A stretch of DNA of 64,000 nucleotides, from NCBI GenBank assembly GCA_024699855.1, contig JAMPIQ010000001.1, forward strand, positions 14,322,001 to 14,386,000, read 5' to 3'. Below, piece after piece: positions 33,135-44,487 of the stretch. Below the pieces are notes generated by a model. It was not told the origin of the DNA. It worked only from the letters and a program-made list of their open reading frames with translations, and did no database searches. The DNA comes from Aphelenchoides besseyi (taxonomy: Eukaryota; Nematoda; Chromadorea; Rhabditida; Aphelenchoididae). How positions within the stretch are numbered: the first letter of the stretch is position 1; each line of letters opens with the position of its first letter. The translations under genes were made by a program, and so were the position numbers.

Positions 33135-34265
33135 TCAAAAAACATCCGGAAAAAGACTCGCATTATTTTCTATGCTTGGTGTTTTCATTTGTTTCGAAAC
33201 ACGAATACGATCGTGCATACGTCTATTCCAGAACCATGTGTATATTTTCTGAAACCTGAAGTTATCAGACGTCACAAAAACTATAAGACCTTTTCATCCA
33301 AATTCATTTGCTTGGACAATTCGGCACGACGCTGGACATCGACATGCGAATTTTTGGCGTATTCAGCAGTAAGAGCTTGTTTCTGCTGTTCGGACAAAAT
33401 CTGATAATTCGAACGTTTTTCTGCTGCTGCAACGTTGATCGAACTCGATTGGTTTGGCTCACCCTTAACAAGAAAATGTACAAGAATCATCAACCAACAA
33501 ACTCACGGCATATTTGCGAAGAAACTCTCTCAGAGTCTTACCCATTCGCAAATCATATTCCAACTTGCGATACCAATACTCGAGCGGTATTTTGACTTCT
33601 TCCATCTTCTCGATCGTAAGTTGTTTGTTTTCAAACTGTGATAGCGTTGAAACGGTAAACATCGTTCGACACAAGTAATTCATTGATCGCACAAGCACAT
33701 CTTCCGTAATACCTGAAAAATACTGTGAAGAATCGAAAGAGAGGCGAACCCAAAACGAGACGAAGGTCTTTACATTTGTCGGCAATTTCTCGTATTTTCA
33801 TACGATCATCAGCCGTCGCCTCACGATAATAAGCTTTGATTTAGACAATAAAATAAGATAACCAGTACAAGACTTACGATTTTGTATATTTGTGTTCGAA
33901 AAACTGTCTGTTGGCAAAAATGCTTCAGATCGTCTTACCGGTCGAATTGTCGGCGGCTTCATTGTAATCGTTCGTTTATCATCGACCTTTGCTATCTTTT
34001 GATCTTCTGTTAAGCTTTCGTACATCATCGTTTCGTTATTTGCCACCTCCGATTCATTGCAACTTTCAGAAGAATCGGAACTAAGAACCGGAAAATTTTG
34101 TGGCTCTGATGCGTCGGTCATTCCATGTGAATTCTGAAATTTACAACAAACAAAATTGACGGCAACTTTATCGACTGAAGTAAACATATCTGTGGGACTA
34201 ACAAACTTTAGAAGCGGCAAACGTCGCTTTTTCATCACTCCATCTGTTAAGTTCGACCGTTTCAT
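33135..34265 (-). CDS. homeodomain transcription factor with Trp at position 50, about 317 aa
   Basis: Exons 34265-33878, 33833-33762, 33712-33507, 33463-33290, 33248-33135. The homeodomain runs from about KRSNYQILSEQQ through LTAEYAKNSHVDVQ and RAELSKQMNLDEK to KIYTWFWNRRMHDR, 60 residues without gaps. L16, L40, W48, F49, N51 and R53 are in place; position 50 is Trp, where Gln, Lys or Ser is usual. The preceding exons encode a helical region (ITEDVLVRSMNYLCR, IEKMEEVKIPLEYWY) that could be a POU-like or other accessory domain. The N-terminus is acidic and Ser-rich. Exon 1 could contain a further intron starting GTTAGT near 34190. I cannot place it in a named class. Confidence 0.8.
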
Positions 34266-34563
34266 TATGTTCCGAAAAAATCAGAATGAAATTCCCGACT
34301 GACAAAACAAAAAGTGGAAGAAAGGAAGTGTATCTGCTTAATTGCTGTACTGTTAACTTTACAGACATTCACTCTTTTCTTCTTACACCGATTTCATTTG
34401 ACCTCTTAATTTTGAAAAACTTTTATCGAGAAGTGATAAAATGAGCGATTGATTGACAATGAGCTGAATGTTTCGGCAACTTAATGGTCACATGCAAACC
34501 AAGACCTCGGTTTTGCTTTTTAACTTTACAATCGTTCTTGAACAAAAAAGAACAAAATATTGC

Positions 34564-34635
34564 TGGAGATATGGGGAATTGAACCCCAGCCCTCTCGCAT
34601 GCTAAGCGAGCGCTCTACCACTGAGCTATATCCCC
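34564..34635 (-). tRNA. tRNA-Ala (anticodon AGC)
   Basis: On the minus strand GGGGATATAGCTCAGTGG opens the gene. The anticodon arm is CTCGC-TTAGCAT-GCGAG with AGC, and box B is GGTTCAATTCC. The acceptor stem GGGGATA pairs with TATCTCC and includes the G3:U70 wobble that marks alanine tRNAs; the discriminator base is A. There is no intron. Confidence 0.97.
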
Positions 34636-34692
34636 GACGTCAACTAGGCAATTATATGCGATCATAACATCCGATCGCTAAAACAATTCGTA

Positions 34693-34893
34693 CAGTGCTG
34701 GCCAAAAGTTTTGGGACAGCAGGTATCTAGAAATCCACTAGACCGTTTCGCGTCTTTTTTTCGGTACAGATCCTGCGACCGAATTCTAACATTATTGCCG
34801 CAAAAAGTTTGCAAACAAGCGAGAAATTGAAAAAATTTATGTGAACAGTCGAAAATTGCCTGGACAAAAGTTTTGGGACAGGGAAGAAAATCG
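34693..34893. repeat. left terminal inverted repeat of the Tc1-family element
   Basis: 201 bp, complementary to 36008-36208; one difference noted (cgcgtc versus cacgtc). Confidence 0.93.
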
Positions 34894-34983
34894 ATTGCAA
34901 TTACATTTCTTCACATTGAAATTTGGCTTGATTTTTTCTTGGCGTTGACTGGCAAAGTCATCAATTTTTCTTGCTTTACCAAA

Positions 34984-36006
34984 ATGTTGACCGACCAAGA
35001 AATTGCGAAGATCCGTCAACTCTACGACCGTCTCAAGTCCTATCGAGAAGTTGCCAATAAACTCGGACATTCGAAGAACACAATCATGAGCGTGATCAAA
35101 CAACAACCGCGTAAGCCCATGGGTCGTCCAAAAAAATACACTGCTCGCCTTCGCCGTCGGATTAAACGTCATGTGATCTCCGAACTCCGCTCCAATCGCC
35201 TTGTCACTTCGCGTACCATCAAGGAAAATTTGGAGCTGGATGTGAGCCGCCGAACAATTCGACGATGGTTAAACCGTGACAACATCTTCTATCATCTGAT
35301 CAAAAAGAAACTTCCGTTGACTTTGACGCATCGTCAAAATCGCCTTAACTTTTCCCGTCGTCACCTAATTGCTGGCACGGACTTTTCAACTTGGATCTTC
35401 TCCGATGAGAAACGATTTTGTTTAGATGGCCCTGATAATTTTGGATCATACGAAACCGAGGATGTTAATTTGGAGCGCATTAAACGCCAAATGGGCGGCG
35501 GATCAGTTATGATACTTGGTGCAATTTCATCTACCGGCAAACTCTTGATTACGGTGAGTTTTTTGGACCATCTATTCAAAATTTATAAACACGGTCTTTG
35601 CTTTTAGGAGTGCAAGAGCAAGTACAAGGCGACTGATTATCTCTCCGACCTTAAAACGACGTTTATCCCATGGGCCAAGAAAGAAATGAAGAACAAGAAG
35701 TGGGTTTAGCAACAAGATCGCGCCCCAATTTATACCGCCCACGTTGTTTCCGCCTACTTTCACGATCAGAACATCACCACTGCTGACTGGCCGTCACGTA
35801 GTCCCGATTTGAGTCCGATTGAAAATGTATGGAAGCTGATGGAAGACGTAATCTACAAGAAAGGCCAGTACAACACAAAAGCTCAACTTCTGGCCGCCAT
35901 CAAACGATCCACGCAGAAAATCAAATCCGAAACGATTAAGCAACTCTTTCTCGGTATGAACAAACGTCTCTTGGAGGTGGTCGAAGCAAAAGGTGGTCAA
36001 ATTTGA
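34984..36006 (+). pseudogene. Tc1 transposase with one in-frame stop
   Basis: Exons 34984-35553 and 35608-36006, joined in phase 0 over a 54-nt GT-AG intron (322 codons). Start MLTDQEIAKIRQLYDRL leads into the paired-like HTH; KKYTARLRRRIKRHV and VSRRTIRRWLNRDNI are the second half of the DNA-binding domain. Catalytic residues are Asp in WIFSDEKRFCLDGPDN, Asp in QQDRAP and Glu in SPIENVWKLM, the last two 34 apart (DD34E). A TAG at 35707-35709 stops translation two codons before the second Asp; everything else is open. A single base change explains it, so this copy was active until recently or the stop is a read error. Confidence 0.9.
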
Positions 36007-36007
36007 A

Positions 36008-36208
36008 CGATTTTCTTCCCTGTCCCAAAACTTTTGTCCAGGCAATTTTCGACTGTTCACATAAATTTTTTCAATTTCTCGCTTGTTTGCAAACTTTTTG
36101 CGGCAATAATGTTAGAATTCGGTCGCAGGATCTGTACCGAAAAAAAGACGTGAAACGGTCTAGTGGATTTCTAGATACCTGCTGTCCCAAAACTTTTGGC
36201 CAGCACTG
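36008..36208. repeat. right terminal inverted repeat of the Tc1-family element
   Basis: 201 bp, reverse complement of 34693-34893; begins two bases behind the transposase stop codon. Confidence 0.93.
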
Positions 36209-36210
36209 TA

Positions 36211-36920
36211 GATCAAAAGTGATCGTTTTCCATGTCACCTTAGATCACTTCTACACCACGCAAGATCAGGAGTAGAAATAAACTAAAGCGAAACGGTAAA
36301 CCATCCCTTTAAATAGTTAGATTGGAATATAGTCGAATAAACCGAATGGTCATCCCGCATGTAGATTACCGCTACTAGTCGAAACTTCACAGTAAACGGT
36401 GATCCGTATGCTCATTGAGCAAACGACTACTGGACGAAGGAATAATAGAGTGAACTCTGTTCCAGAGTTTATATACTCCTCGAAAGTCAGTAACGCTTTT
36501 CCTCAATCAACAATAAGGCGGGATTCAATTTAAAATACACAAAGACATATTAAGCGATTTGACTCGCGGAAATGGCTTGTCTCTCACGAAACAAAACATG
36601 ATATTTCGCCGCCAAGTTATTAACATGTCTCTAGGGGTTTTATTTGTTATAGATACTTTGTGTGAAGAATACGAATGATTCTCCGAGGGAATTTGCGTAA
36701 ACCAATCAGATCTTATAAGCGTTATTGTACAGTTTTATACTATTGTTTCAGTTTTTCACCAGCAGATTAATCATGGTTGCTAGATAGCATTCGATGTTGA
36801 CAGAATAGGAATCTCATTGGACTTCAAAACGAATTTTGTGTTCATGTAAATCATCCGTAGTTTTTTCACTGATCGTATTGTCAAAGAAATTTCACGTTTA
36901 TTGATTGTTTTATAAACAAT
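36211..36920. other. no supported gene
   Basis: About 0.7 kb of AT-rich sequence between the Tc1 element and the small membrane-protein gene. No extended frames, repeats or RNA motifs were recognised. Confidence 0.5.
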
Positions 36921-37296
36921 TCAAATCGGATAGAAATTTCTCATCTTCCAAATCAAAAGTTTCAGTTTGGCTTGAACGTAAATAAAGAGAAGAAAAGTGT
37001 CGACGATGCCCAACAAAATAATGAAAGTGACGTTCGCTTGCAGAACGAACATGTACAGATCGACGAGATCCCATGACATGTATATCGTTTTGTCTTTTGT
37101 TTGATTGTCCGACGCCGAACGACGCTGACGAATCAGTTCCTTCTCATCCAACTGTGGAGTGTATTTGTTGTGTAAACCAGCAAATGTCGATGAACCAATA
37201 AACGGTATCGTCTAAACAACGTGAAACCAATAGTGATTGAAGACTTACCATGTTGATCACGAGTAACGAGCACAAAAGAAACGTTGAAACGCGCAT
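36921..37296 (-). CDS. small two-span membrane protein of unknown function, 112 aa
   Basis: Exons 37296-37249 and 37211-36921 joined in phase 0 over a 37-nt intron. TM1 is about VSTFLLCSLLVINMTIPFIG. A polar loop follows (LDEKELIRQRRSASDNQTKD), and TM2 is about FIILLGIVDTFLLFIYV, with a short basic tail. The frame stays open upstream to an ATG at 37527, but that would overlap the first exon of the opposite-strand gene at 37460, so the shorter start is preferred. I do not recognise the family. It is divergent from the secreted-protein gene with 163 bp between the starts. Confidence 0.6.
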
Positions 37297-37459
37297 TTCA
37301 CTCGCAAAGACCGAGCAGTTTGGGTTGTTAGAAATAATATGTACGGAAGCTTTTGAACTTTCCAATTCTACATAAATCGATGGTTCAAACAAATTAGAGT
37401 TTTCTTTTTTGTCAGAACTCTTCTCGAAAGACGGTCGATTTGTTATTAGAGAATTTGAA

Positions 37460-37932
37460 ATGTTGAACTTGTACACCGTTTTTGTGGCCGCATTCTTCCA
37501 TTCGCTTCTTCTGATTTTTTTCACCATCGCGTGTTTGAATCAACAACCGGCAAAGACCACGAAAATGCCGTTAGTCGAAAAGATGACCACGAAGGTAAGT
37601 GGGGTATCAGAACATTTTGATTTTGTTTGACAGTCTTCCAAAATTGATAGAGTTAGTGCACAGAAAAATGTCATCGGGAAGACGGATGAAAAGTCGATCA
37701 ATCGAAATTCGAAGACAATCATTTCAACGCCCAAAACAAAAGCTTTGCAATTTGAGGTAAGTTTTTATTTGTTCCAAGATTTTATTGTTTGTTTTAGAAG
37801 CTGAAGGTGAGCAGCGACGAAGTGGACGTCGAGCCAGAACACAGTTTTTACGCTTACGAGATCAATGGCAAATGGCATCACGTGAATTTGAGTTCAAATC
37901 GACCGCATGTGACTCGCAGTGGAGTTGTTTGA
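37460..37932 (+). CDS. small secreted or signal-anchored protein of unknown function, 130 aa
   Basis: Exons 37460-37594, 37634-37756 and 37798-37932, all phase 0. The ATG lies behind TTATTAG (possible spliced-leader acceptor). The first exon encodes a long hydrophobic stretch (LYTVFVAAFFHSLLLIFFT) ending in IACLNQ, a signal peptide or anchor. The middle is basic and Ser/Thr-rich (KTDEKSINRNSKTI). The last exon reads EHSFYAYEINGKWHHVNLSS, a compact hydrophilic domain. No family is recognised. Confidence 0.65.
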
Positions 37933-38261
37933 TGCTGAGAATAAATTGGAAACTTGCACTCCTTTATTGGTCTTTGAAAGTTAAATTATGTGAGTATAGA
38001 ACAGCTGATATAATTCGGTTTAAGGTGCTAAACTTTGAGGTTCGGTGTTTGAAATAACCTTTTCCGGCTACAAGAATAATCGGATTTTTGATTCTTTGTC
38101 CGACAAACAGATCATATTTGTGTGTGCACTCAAAAGTATGCAAATCTAATTGGTTTTTTTAATTAAGTTGTCAAGAACTAAGATTAAAGCAATCCAGTTA
38201 GCGTATAAGATAAAAGTGCGACTGTGCGAACAAACTATTCAGTGTTTACTTTTCCGTCAAG

Positions 38262-39382
38262 ATGTTGAATTGGCATTTAATTTGTTTGATTTATGAAATT
38301 TCGATGTCCTCTATCTCATTGATGTTGAATGCATTAGTTGTCTCGTTATGCATTCATAAACTTTCTGATTCGATGCGTTTGTATAGAAAATTCTTCATCT
38401 TTGGAGCAACCATAGATTCAATTTATGCGGTGATCACTATCCTTACACATATGGTACTGGAGATTCAATCCATAAATAATCGACATAATTATAGATGCTA
38501 GTCGACCACGGCACGAAAATGATCTTCGTCTTGGACTCGCCTTTCCTTCCAGCAACTTCATTATGTGCACGAATCTCGGCCGCGTTGTTGGTTTTCTGTG
38601 CTCATCTGATGATTTGGAGCGTATGTATTCAGTTCGTGAATCGGATAAATATCTTTTGCTGGCAAAACTACTATTCGATGGGTCAAATTATTGGCTTTGC
38701 TGCCATATACTTACTGTGGGTGATAGCTCATGGTTTTATTGCATTTTTTGCGTTGGACATACACGATGATCCAACGACAACACGTGAACTATCGCTCAAC
38801 CCAGTCTTTGTTGGTCGAAAAGTGCCGCCATATAGCGCTGGAGACACAGTAAGTTGTGACAGTATGAATTTCACGAAGGTTATTTTTAGTACAATGGGCC
38901 CATGATTTTTGTTCTAATCGAAGTCCAAATCCTATTGAGCTCCTATTATTCGCTAATCTTTTATTGTGGCTATAAAATTCGTCAGAAACTGCGTGAAGAT
39001 AGAGAGGTGCTACAAACGAAAACGATTAGAATACAAGCCCGACTGACACGAATTCTCACAACACAGGTAGCAAGATTTAAGTTTATTTCTCAAGTTGTCC
39101 GATTTTCAGGCTGTGCTTCCATTGATTACCGTGGTTTGTCCCATAGGTTCGATGTGTGTTCTGCCGTTAGCTGGAGTTTCATTTGAATATCTGGGCGTAT
39201 TCACTAAACTAACCATCAACATTTTGCCTATAATTAATCCTCTTGTCATCTTGATCACAATTCCACGTTTTCGCAAATCTCTTTTGTTCTTTGCGAACAA
39301 ACGTTTTAGTGCTAGTATACGTCCGAGTGTTATTTCCACATCCTCAATGAATCGAAATCACCCAAACCTGTCTTCTTTCTGA
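38262..39382 (+). CDS. nematode-type 7TM chemoreceptor, second gene, 331 aa
   Basis: Exons 38262-38453, 38495-38848, 38890-39066 and 39110-39382, every junction phase 0. Hydrophobic segments: MSSISLMLNALVVSLCI, FGATIDSIYAVITILTHM, ARISAALLVFCAHLMIWSV, IIGFAAIYLLWVIAHGFIAF, MIFVLIEVQILLSSYYSLIF, LPLITVVCPIGSMCVLPL and LTINILPIINPLVILITI. The motif TRILTTQAVLPLI before TM6 and PIINPLVI-plus-IPRFRKSL at the end of TM7 are typical of Str/Srd-type receptors. The 59-codon third exon has the same length as in the receptor at 17931, pointing to a shared ancestor. The Ser/Asn-rich tail would be cytoplasmic. Confidence 0.85.
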
Positions 39383-40836
39383 TGATTCTCCCTGTAATGT
39401 TGCGATAAAAGTTATAATTTTGACAACGGAAACACTTGTGAAACAATTCGATTAGAACGAAGAGAACATTGAACTCGACAAATATTAACCGGCAATCTAA
39501 TTATTTCAGCAGATGACCAAATACCTGAAGTAAAAACTGAGCGTGTAGCAAGTGTAGCTAATTTCCGGGGTATAAAGTCAAACGTCAGAGTACAAGAAAT
39601 TTGAAGGTCGAGAGATAAACATAACCGTACTCGATAAGGAATCGACTTGTTTAAAAACCAAAACATGTTATTTGTAGGATGAATATTCTTTTCAACCTAA
39701 CGAACCAAATGTTTTCGACCAGTTCAAACGAACCAAACTCATGTTGTTGCTGGTCAATCTTAATCAAACGAGTGCTCCGAATTCCAGACGTCTTCAGTCA
39801 GAACATTTATAATGAAAACTAGACGGCGAGCAGTCGCAGAAGTTATTTTGCTCCCGTTCGTAAGATTTTGATCTGCAATCCACTTTCACTTGTCGTCATT
39901 CCCTCTTTTCCTACGGTTCTCAACAATTGTTTCAGTTTTTTAAGGTCCTGCAGTTTCTTCTTTCCGTCTACACTCTTGATGTTCGTTTCAATAAGCTCGA
40001 AAGATTGTGACAACATTTGTTTCCAACTTGTCTTCAAAGTCTGCGCGTGTAATTCGATCGAATGTCAATTGGTTCTTGAATATAAAAACACTTTTAATTA
40101 AAGTTCTATTGTTTCTTTGAAGGTCCTTAGCTCTCAAATAAACAGTCTCATAGAGCGGTTGAATAGACCACAAAGTTTGATCGTTGGAAGACTCTTCATC
40201 GGCGCAAAAGTCTCTGGTAAACTTTGAATTTCAACTGATCATGAAACAAAAAGCAGAAGAAGATCGGATTGAAATTTCGTTTGAACGCGGGCGGCAATCG
40301 ACCAGTTGCTGCAATCTACGGAACGCAAAGTTCTGGCAGCTCAAACTCGAAGTCGGCTTTGAAAACGAGAACTCGAGCGGTGCTTATCACGACTAAAACT
40401 CCGCATTTTTTGCCATCCGTTTAACATCCCAAAACTTTACACCTCGTACCCACTTCTTTTTCATGTGCGACCGTTGGATCAAAGGCGGATGTGTGCGTGT
40501 ATCCGTTTGAAGTCATTCGCTCTTTTTAGCCGCGGATCAACGACTGATGTGTCGGAGCCATTGCGATTTTTCACTTCCGTTAGATTTTTGTTCTGAAGAA
40601 AAATTTCCGTTGCTTCGATCTCTGATGTTCACTTCTTTGTGGTATTCAAATGAATCCGTTTGACTTTAGATTACGTCTAATCAGTTTGACTATTCTCGTG
40701 CTTTACAGTTACTTCTTATAGTTGAAATTATCCGCTTTCTATGATTCGCGTGAACATCTTCAGTTTCAGGCGTTGGCCTTTTCTGTGGGTCCATCTTTTG
40801 TTCCGCCGGTGTTCTTCAACGATCATTGCTGTCAAG
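39383..40836. other. mostly unassigned; a possible minus-strand exon at 39843-40173
   Basis: About 1.45 kb. On the minus strand 40173-39843 contains an open, Lys/Leu-rich stretch (QMLSQSFELIETNIKSVDG, KKLKQLLRTVGKEGM) ending in a stop at 39843. An upstream frame (DLQRNNRTLIK) could belong to it, but the two could not be joined in phase with canonical sites. No family is recognised. The remaining sequence shows nothing supportable. Confidence 0.3.
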
Positions 40837-42062
40837 ATGTCTTCACTGTTCAGCTCAGCCAGTCACCATTTGATATCGCCGTTGACTCGTGGACGTTCGC
40901 GCAGTTTGTCAAATTCATCTTTTGGAGCAAGTGCACTGCGCCGGTTCGTTTTCTTTCTCTGTGATCGTCTAGTTTGAACTTCAGAGCGAATTCCTATACG
41001 GCCACATCTTCTGGCGGCTTTACAAGGCCCAGTTACGGATATGGTGGAGGTGCAACAGAATGCTAGTGAACTCATTTACGCTTAAATTTGCAGGTTACAT
41101 GGCACGTTCCTTAAGTCGCACGGGTGAGTAAATCAAAGATCAGTCATGTACATCTTGATTATGAACCTGAAATGAGTTACTGTTTAATTGATAGTCTTTG
41201 CACTAACCATTGATTATGCTAAAGAGGTTTTTTGAGAACGAAAAGTTCACGTCGCTTTTGTTCCGCAAACTCACAGGGCTTGCGGACGTTTATGTGTCCG
41301 AGTGGCGAAGTGGTTTGTTTGTGGAAGAAAAGCGCGATGATGAACTCCTTTTCGGGAGGGACGTAATGCAGAACAAATATTGATGAACAATACTTACTGA
41401 GCGCTTGTTTTTGACTCTAACAACTTGCAGGAAGTCTTTTTGGTCGATCACTCAGTGCCACTGCTTTGGACAAGACTCCACCGTTTTCGAACATCGGAGT
41501 TCAACGTTCTACTCCCCATTACTCTGATAAGTATCCGTACGTGAGATACTCGTATGGCAACACCGACACCGCTCTTTCGGTCTTAACACAAACCGAGTTG
41601 GTGAGTCGAAATTGTTGTTATAAATAACAATCCTATGTTCAGAAAAGCCCACAGATTTACGGCATCAAAGATACGGGAACAAAAAGATGGTTGGAAGGAC
41701 GCGTGAATATCTACAACACCACGTTGTTTACTCGTCCTGACACAACAAAACGCGTGGAACGACCGTTGGCTCCTACTCGAAGTTACATTCGGTATATTCG
41801 CGCATTTTTGTATTCGATGTTTATTGAAATTATATTCAGGTACATGGGCGTCGATGATGCAGTCGATATGTATAAGAGTAAATATCTTACCGTTGGAAAT
41901 TTATCGAAGTACTGGCTGAGTCCATCGACTTCTCATTCTCGTCGTGATCGTGATTTGAATGTGAACGTCAAAATGTCGACTAATGACTATAATTCGTACA
42001 ACACTCGCTTCGCTAACCGACCTGCCTACTATTCGAAAGTCGCCCATCGGCTTCAATACTAA
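40837..42062 (+). CDS. Ser/Tyr/Arg-rich protein of unknown function, 247 aa
   Basis: Exons 40837-40943, 40985-41049, 41094-41123, 41431-41600, 41643-41791 and 41840-42062, in frame. Exon 3 is only 30 nt and is followed by a 307-nt intron, long for this window. The N-terminus is low-complexity (LTRGRSRSLSNSSFGASA) and then GGFTRPSYGYGGG. The second half is more ordered: IKDTGTKRWLEGRVNIYNTT, RYMGVDDAVDMYKSKYL, NDYNSYNTRFANRPAYY, closing HRLQY. There is no signal peptide or membrane segment. The arrangement suggests a structural or cytoskeletal protein, but no family is recognised. Confidence 0.7.
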
Positions 42063-42284
42063 ACTCGACGTTCCTCAACGACTCTGTCGGTTTTATTCTT
42101 CAATTTGTTTATGATCGTTTTTCCGAGTAAAAGAACCTTATGAATTCGTGGATTAGAGTTTAATAGTAACAGGTGGATTAAAGGCACAATCGATCTAAAT
42201 GACAAGATAGATGGCAAACTTGTAGTTTTCGTTGTTGATTATGTTTGAATAAGTTACGACAAATTGAACTATATGGTTGATGGC

Positions 42285-42849
42285 TTATTGGCGCTTCAAA
42301 AAACGTCGACATTTTACGTCTCCTTGAGTCATAGTCTAAACATACGATCATCGAAGGAAGATCAAAAATTGAGCTCACCAAAACCAAATAGTCGTTTTCA
42401 ATGGTATAAGCGTAAGTTTCTCCTGCATCTCCAGTCATATTCAAACGAATGTGACGTTCAGTCAACGTGTCAGGATCAGCCATTCGAAACATGATCTGTA
42501 ACAAAAATCGTAGTTTAGAATGTGAGTTCATTCACCTTGTGCATGTCGCCATCAAAGCCCTTGGCTTCGAATTCTTCTCCGAGCTTCCAATCGTTGTATT
42601 TCAAGTTCATTTTCGGTGCCACATTCTCGAAATTGTACGTGTTTGGAGTCGTACCTTTGGAGATGATTTTCGTAATCGAAGACAACTGAATCATTTTTCG
42701 AAGAAACCAATTGACGCCTAAGAAAAACAATAGGAATCGAAAGAAGATTGAAGTTTACCGCGTTTGGATAAGTATTCATCGAATTTTTCGCTTTTCTCCA
42801 ATTTAAATGAACCGAAAAACTTCTCGGGTACCTCTTGGATTTCGGACAT
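42285..42849 (-). CDS. fatty-acid-binding protein (intracellular lipid-binding family), 146 aa
   Basis: Exons 42849-42759, 42717-42536, 42495-42379 and 42335-42285. The opening PEKFFGSFKLEKSEKFDEYL and then GVNWFLRKMI are the FABP N-terminal signature (G-x-W/F at strand A and the helix-turn-helix lid). The barrel strands continue with EEFEAKGFDGDMHK, ERHIRLNMTGDAGE and YLVLTMTQGDVKCRRFLKR, whose last Arg-x-x-hydrophobic pattern is at the usual ligand-carboxylate position. The length is slightly above the usual 132-140. It binds long-chain fatty acids in the cytosol; four exons is the classical FABP gene layout. No signal peptide is seen, so it is not one of the secreted nematode FABPs. Confidence 0.93.
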
Positions 42850-43212
42850 TGTAACTGAAATTCAATTGCAAGTCAGTGGAACTAAACACGAAAATTATTG
42901 CAACAGATGATCGAAAAGATAGCAAACGAACATCACTCTTATCTTATCAAAACGACAACCATAGTTCGCCTTTCCAATGCAATTTACTTTGAAATGATCT
43001 TGGGTTTTTGAAAGGAATAGAGATGCCTCCAGACGGCTTGCCAGAAGTGGGATCATCCAATGCATTAATACGAAGCAGCGATGAAAAAAAATAAAAATAG
43101 CCTTTAAAATCACTGCAGTCGATCCGCAGTTTGCAAACAACAATTCGAGACGATGGAGTTGTCGAGATTGTTACTGCTGATTTGACGACTTTTCTATAGC
43201 GAGTCGATCATA
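42850..43212. other. shared upstream region of the FABP and UTP6-like genes
   Basis: 363 bp between divergent start codons. It should hold both promoters; no distinct element was recognised. Confidence 0.5.
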
Positions 43213-44278
43213 ATGGCCGAGTTTGCTGAAGAATCGGTGGAGAAATTGGTTCCAACCTTCGAGTTGATTCGCGCCGCTGGTCTCATTCAGAGCGATCAGC
43301 TGGCCGAGTTCATCAAACGCTGTGGTCGTTATGAGTACCGACTGCAGAAGAGAGTAAGAATGTATGATTTACCTCTTAAATAAACTCGCTTTTAGACAAA
43401 GTCAGTGAGCGATTACAACACGTACATTCAGTACCTGAAAGACTTTCTGGAGTATTGGCAGCGACAGAGGGCTTTGAAGAAGCGATTTTCGAAAGATCGT
43501 GTGCGAAAGAATATACAACAGAAAATCTGTTGGATCTACAAGGTTCGAAGTGAACGATTCAAGGTTTGTTTTCGACTTTTGTTCTTCGTTTTACTTTGAT
43601 TTTCAGAAGAAGGAGTTCTATTTGGAAGCTGCCCGATTCAATAAATCGAACGAATTGATCAACTCGGCCAGCGAATCTTACAATCGACTACTACAAGTGA
43701 GTTCGCCTTTCTATCTTCGATTTTGTTCTCCAGATTCATGGCACACATCCCGAGTTCTATGCTGAAGCCGCAGAATTTGAAGCTCAAAAGAACAGAAGTT
43801 GGGAGAATGCGAGGACGATTTTGCAGTTGGCGCTGAGAAAGTTTCCGACCGACGTTTTGTTGTGGACAACGATGCTAAAAACCGAATTGGCTTATGTCAA
43901 ATAGTGAGTTTGATCTTATGCTTCTAATCCAATGACACTGTTTAGCATCAGAGCCCGACGAGAGAAGTTGGCTGCTGCCGAAACGAAGACGCCGAAAAGC
44001 GAAGGAGTTGAAGAAACGGAGAAACCGAAGAACAAGACGGCAATCGATTCTGAAGCCGAAGATGCGGTTCTGCGAATGGACGTTGTGCGAATTGTGATCG
44101 AAGAAGCAAAGACCGCAATTCCATCGGAGAAACTTGAAGGTAAGAGAACAAGTTTGTCTTATTCTTTTCGTTTTCAGAGTTCTCAACGAATCTCAAAGAT
44201 CTGGGAGACCAATTTGCTTTTGCAAACGATCTGCTTTCCGCCTACAATCCGAACATTGAAGTGAAGAAACCTGAATAG
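43213..44278 (+). CDS. utp-6: UTP6-like U3 snoRNP protein, short form, 287 aa
   Basis: Exons 43213-43353, 43396-43563, 43607-43696, 43734-43903, 43946-44139 and 44178-44278. The N-terminal block MAEFAEESVEKLVPTFE, LAEFIKRCGRYEYRLQKR and SDYNTYIQYLKDFLEYWQR matches the UTP6 domain. HAT-type helices follow (HGTHPEFYAEAAEFEAQ, SWENARTILQLALRKFP, LLWTTMLKTELAYV). The protein acts in the small-subunit processome for 18S rRNA maturation. It ends with ANDLLSAYNPNIEVKKPE at a stop that is followed by an untranslated-looking region, while UTP6 is about 600 residues in yeast, plants and vertebrates. So this is about half length: shortened in this lineage, or the 3' half was lost. Confidence 0.8.
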
Positions 44279-44487
44279 TCTGTTTTGAGTTTATTGTTAT
44301 TTGTTGGTCATAAAAACGTTTTTTTTGTTTTCGTAGATTCGTTTAAAGCAAAATGGCTATTCGATTAACAAATAGATGGGTAGTGGCAAGAGGAAGAAGT
44401 TAGGCAGGAGAAATGAGTAGACAAGAAGTGGGAGGACAAAAAGATTGCTGTGATCGCTAGAACGCGAAAATGTGGTTGAAGTGGAAT

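Larger units (their letters stand above)
34693..36208 (+). mobile_element. Tc1-family (DD34E) transposon with 201-bp terminal inverted repeats
   Basis: A 1516-bp element between TA duplications (34691-34692 and 36209-36210). Ends are CAGTGCTGGCCAAAAG and complement. The terminal inverted repeats, 34693-34893 and 36008-36208, differ at about one position by eye, so the insertion is young. The motif CAAAAGTTTTGGGACAG occurs twice in each repeat, at both its ends, giving paired possible transposase-binding sites (IR/DR type). The interior is a single transposase gene with one intron. Confidence 0.96.

Noticed and set aside
37297..37527. Upstream extension of the minus-strand membrane protein to an ATG at 37527
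   Set aside because: It would overlap the first exon of the well-supported plus-strand gene at 37460, and the extra residues show no conserved character.
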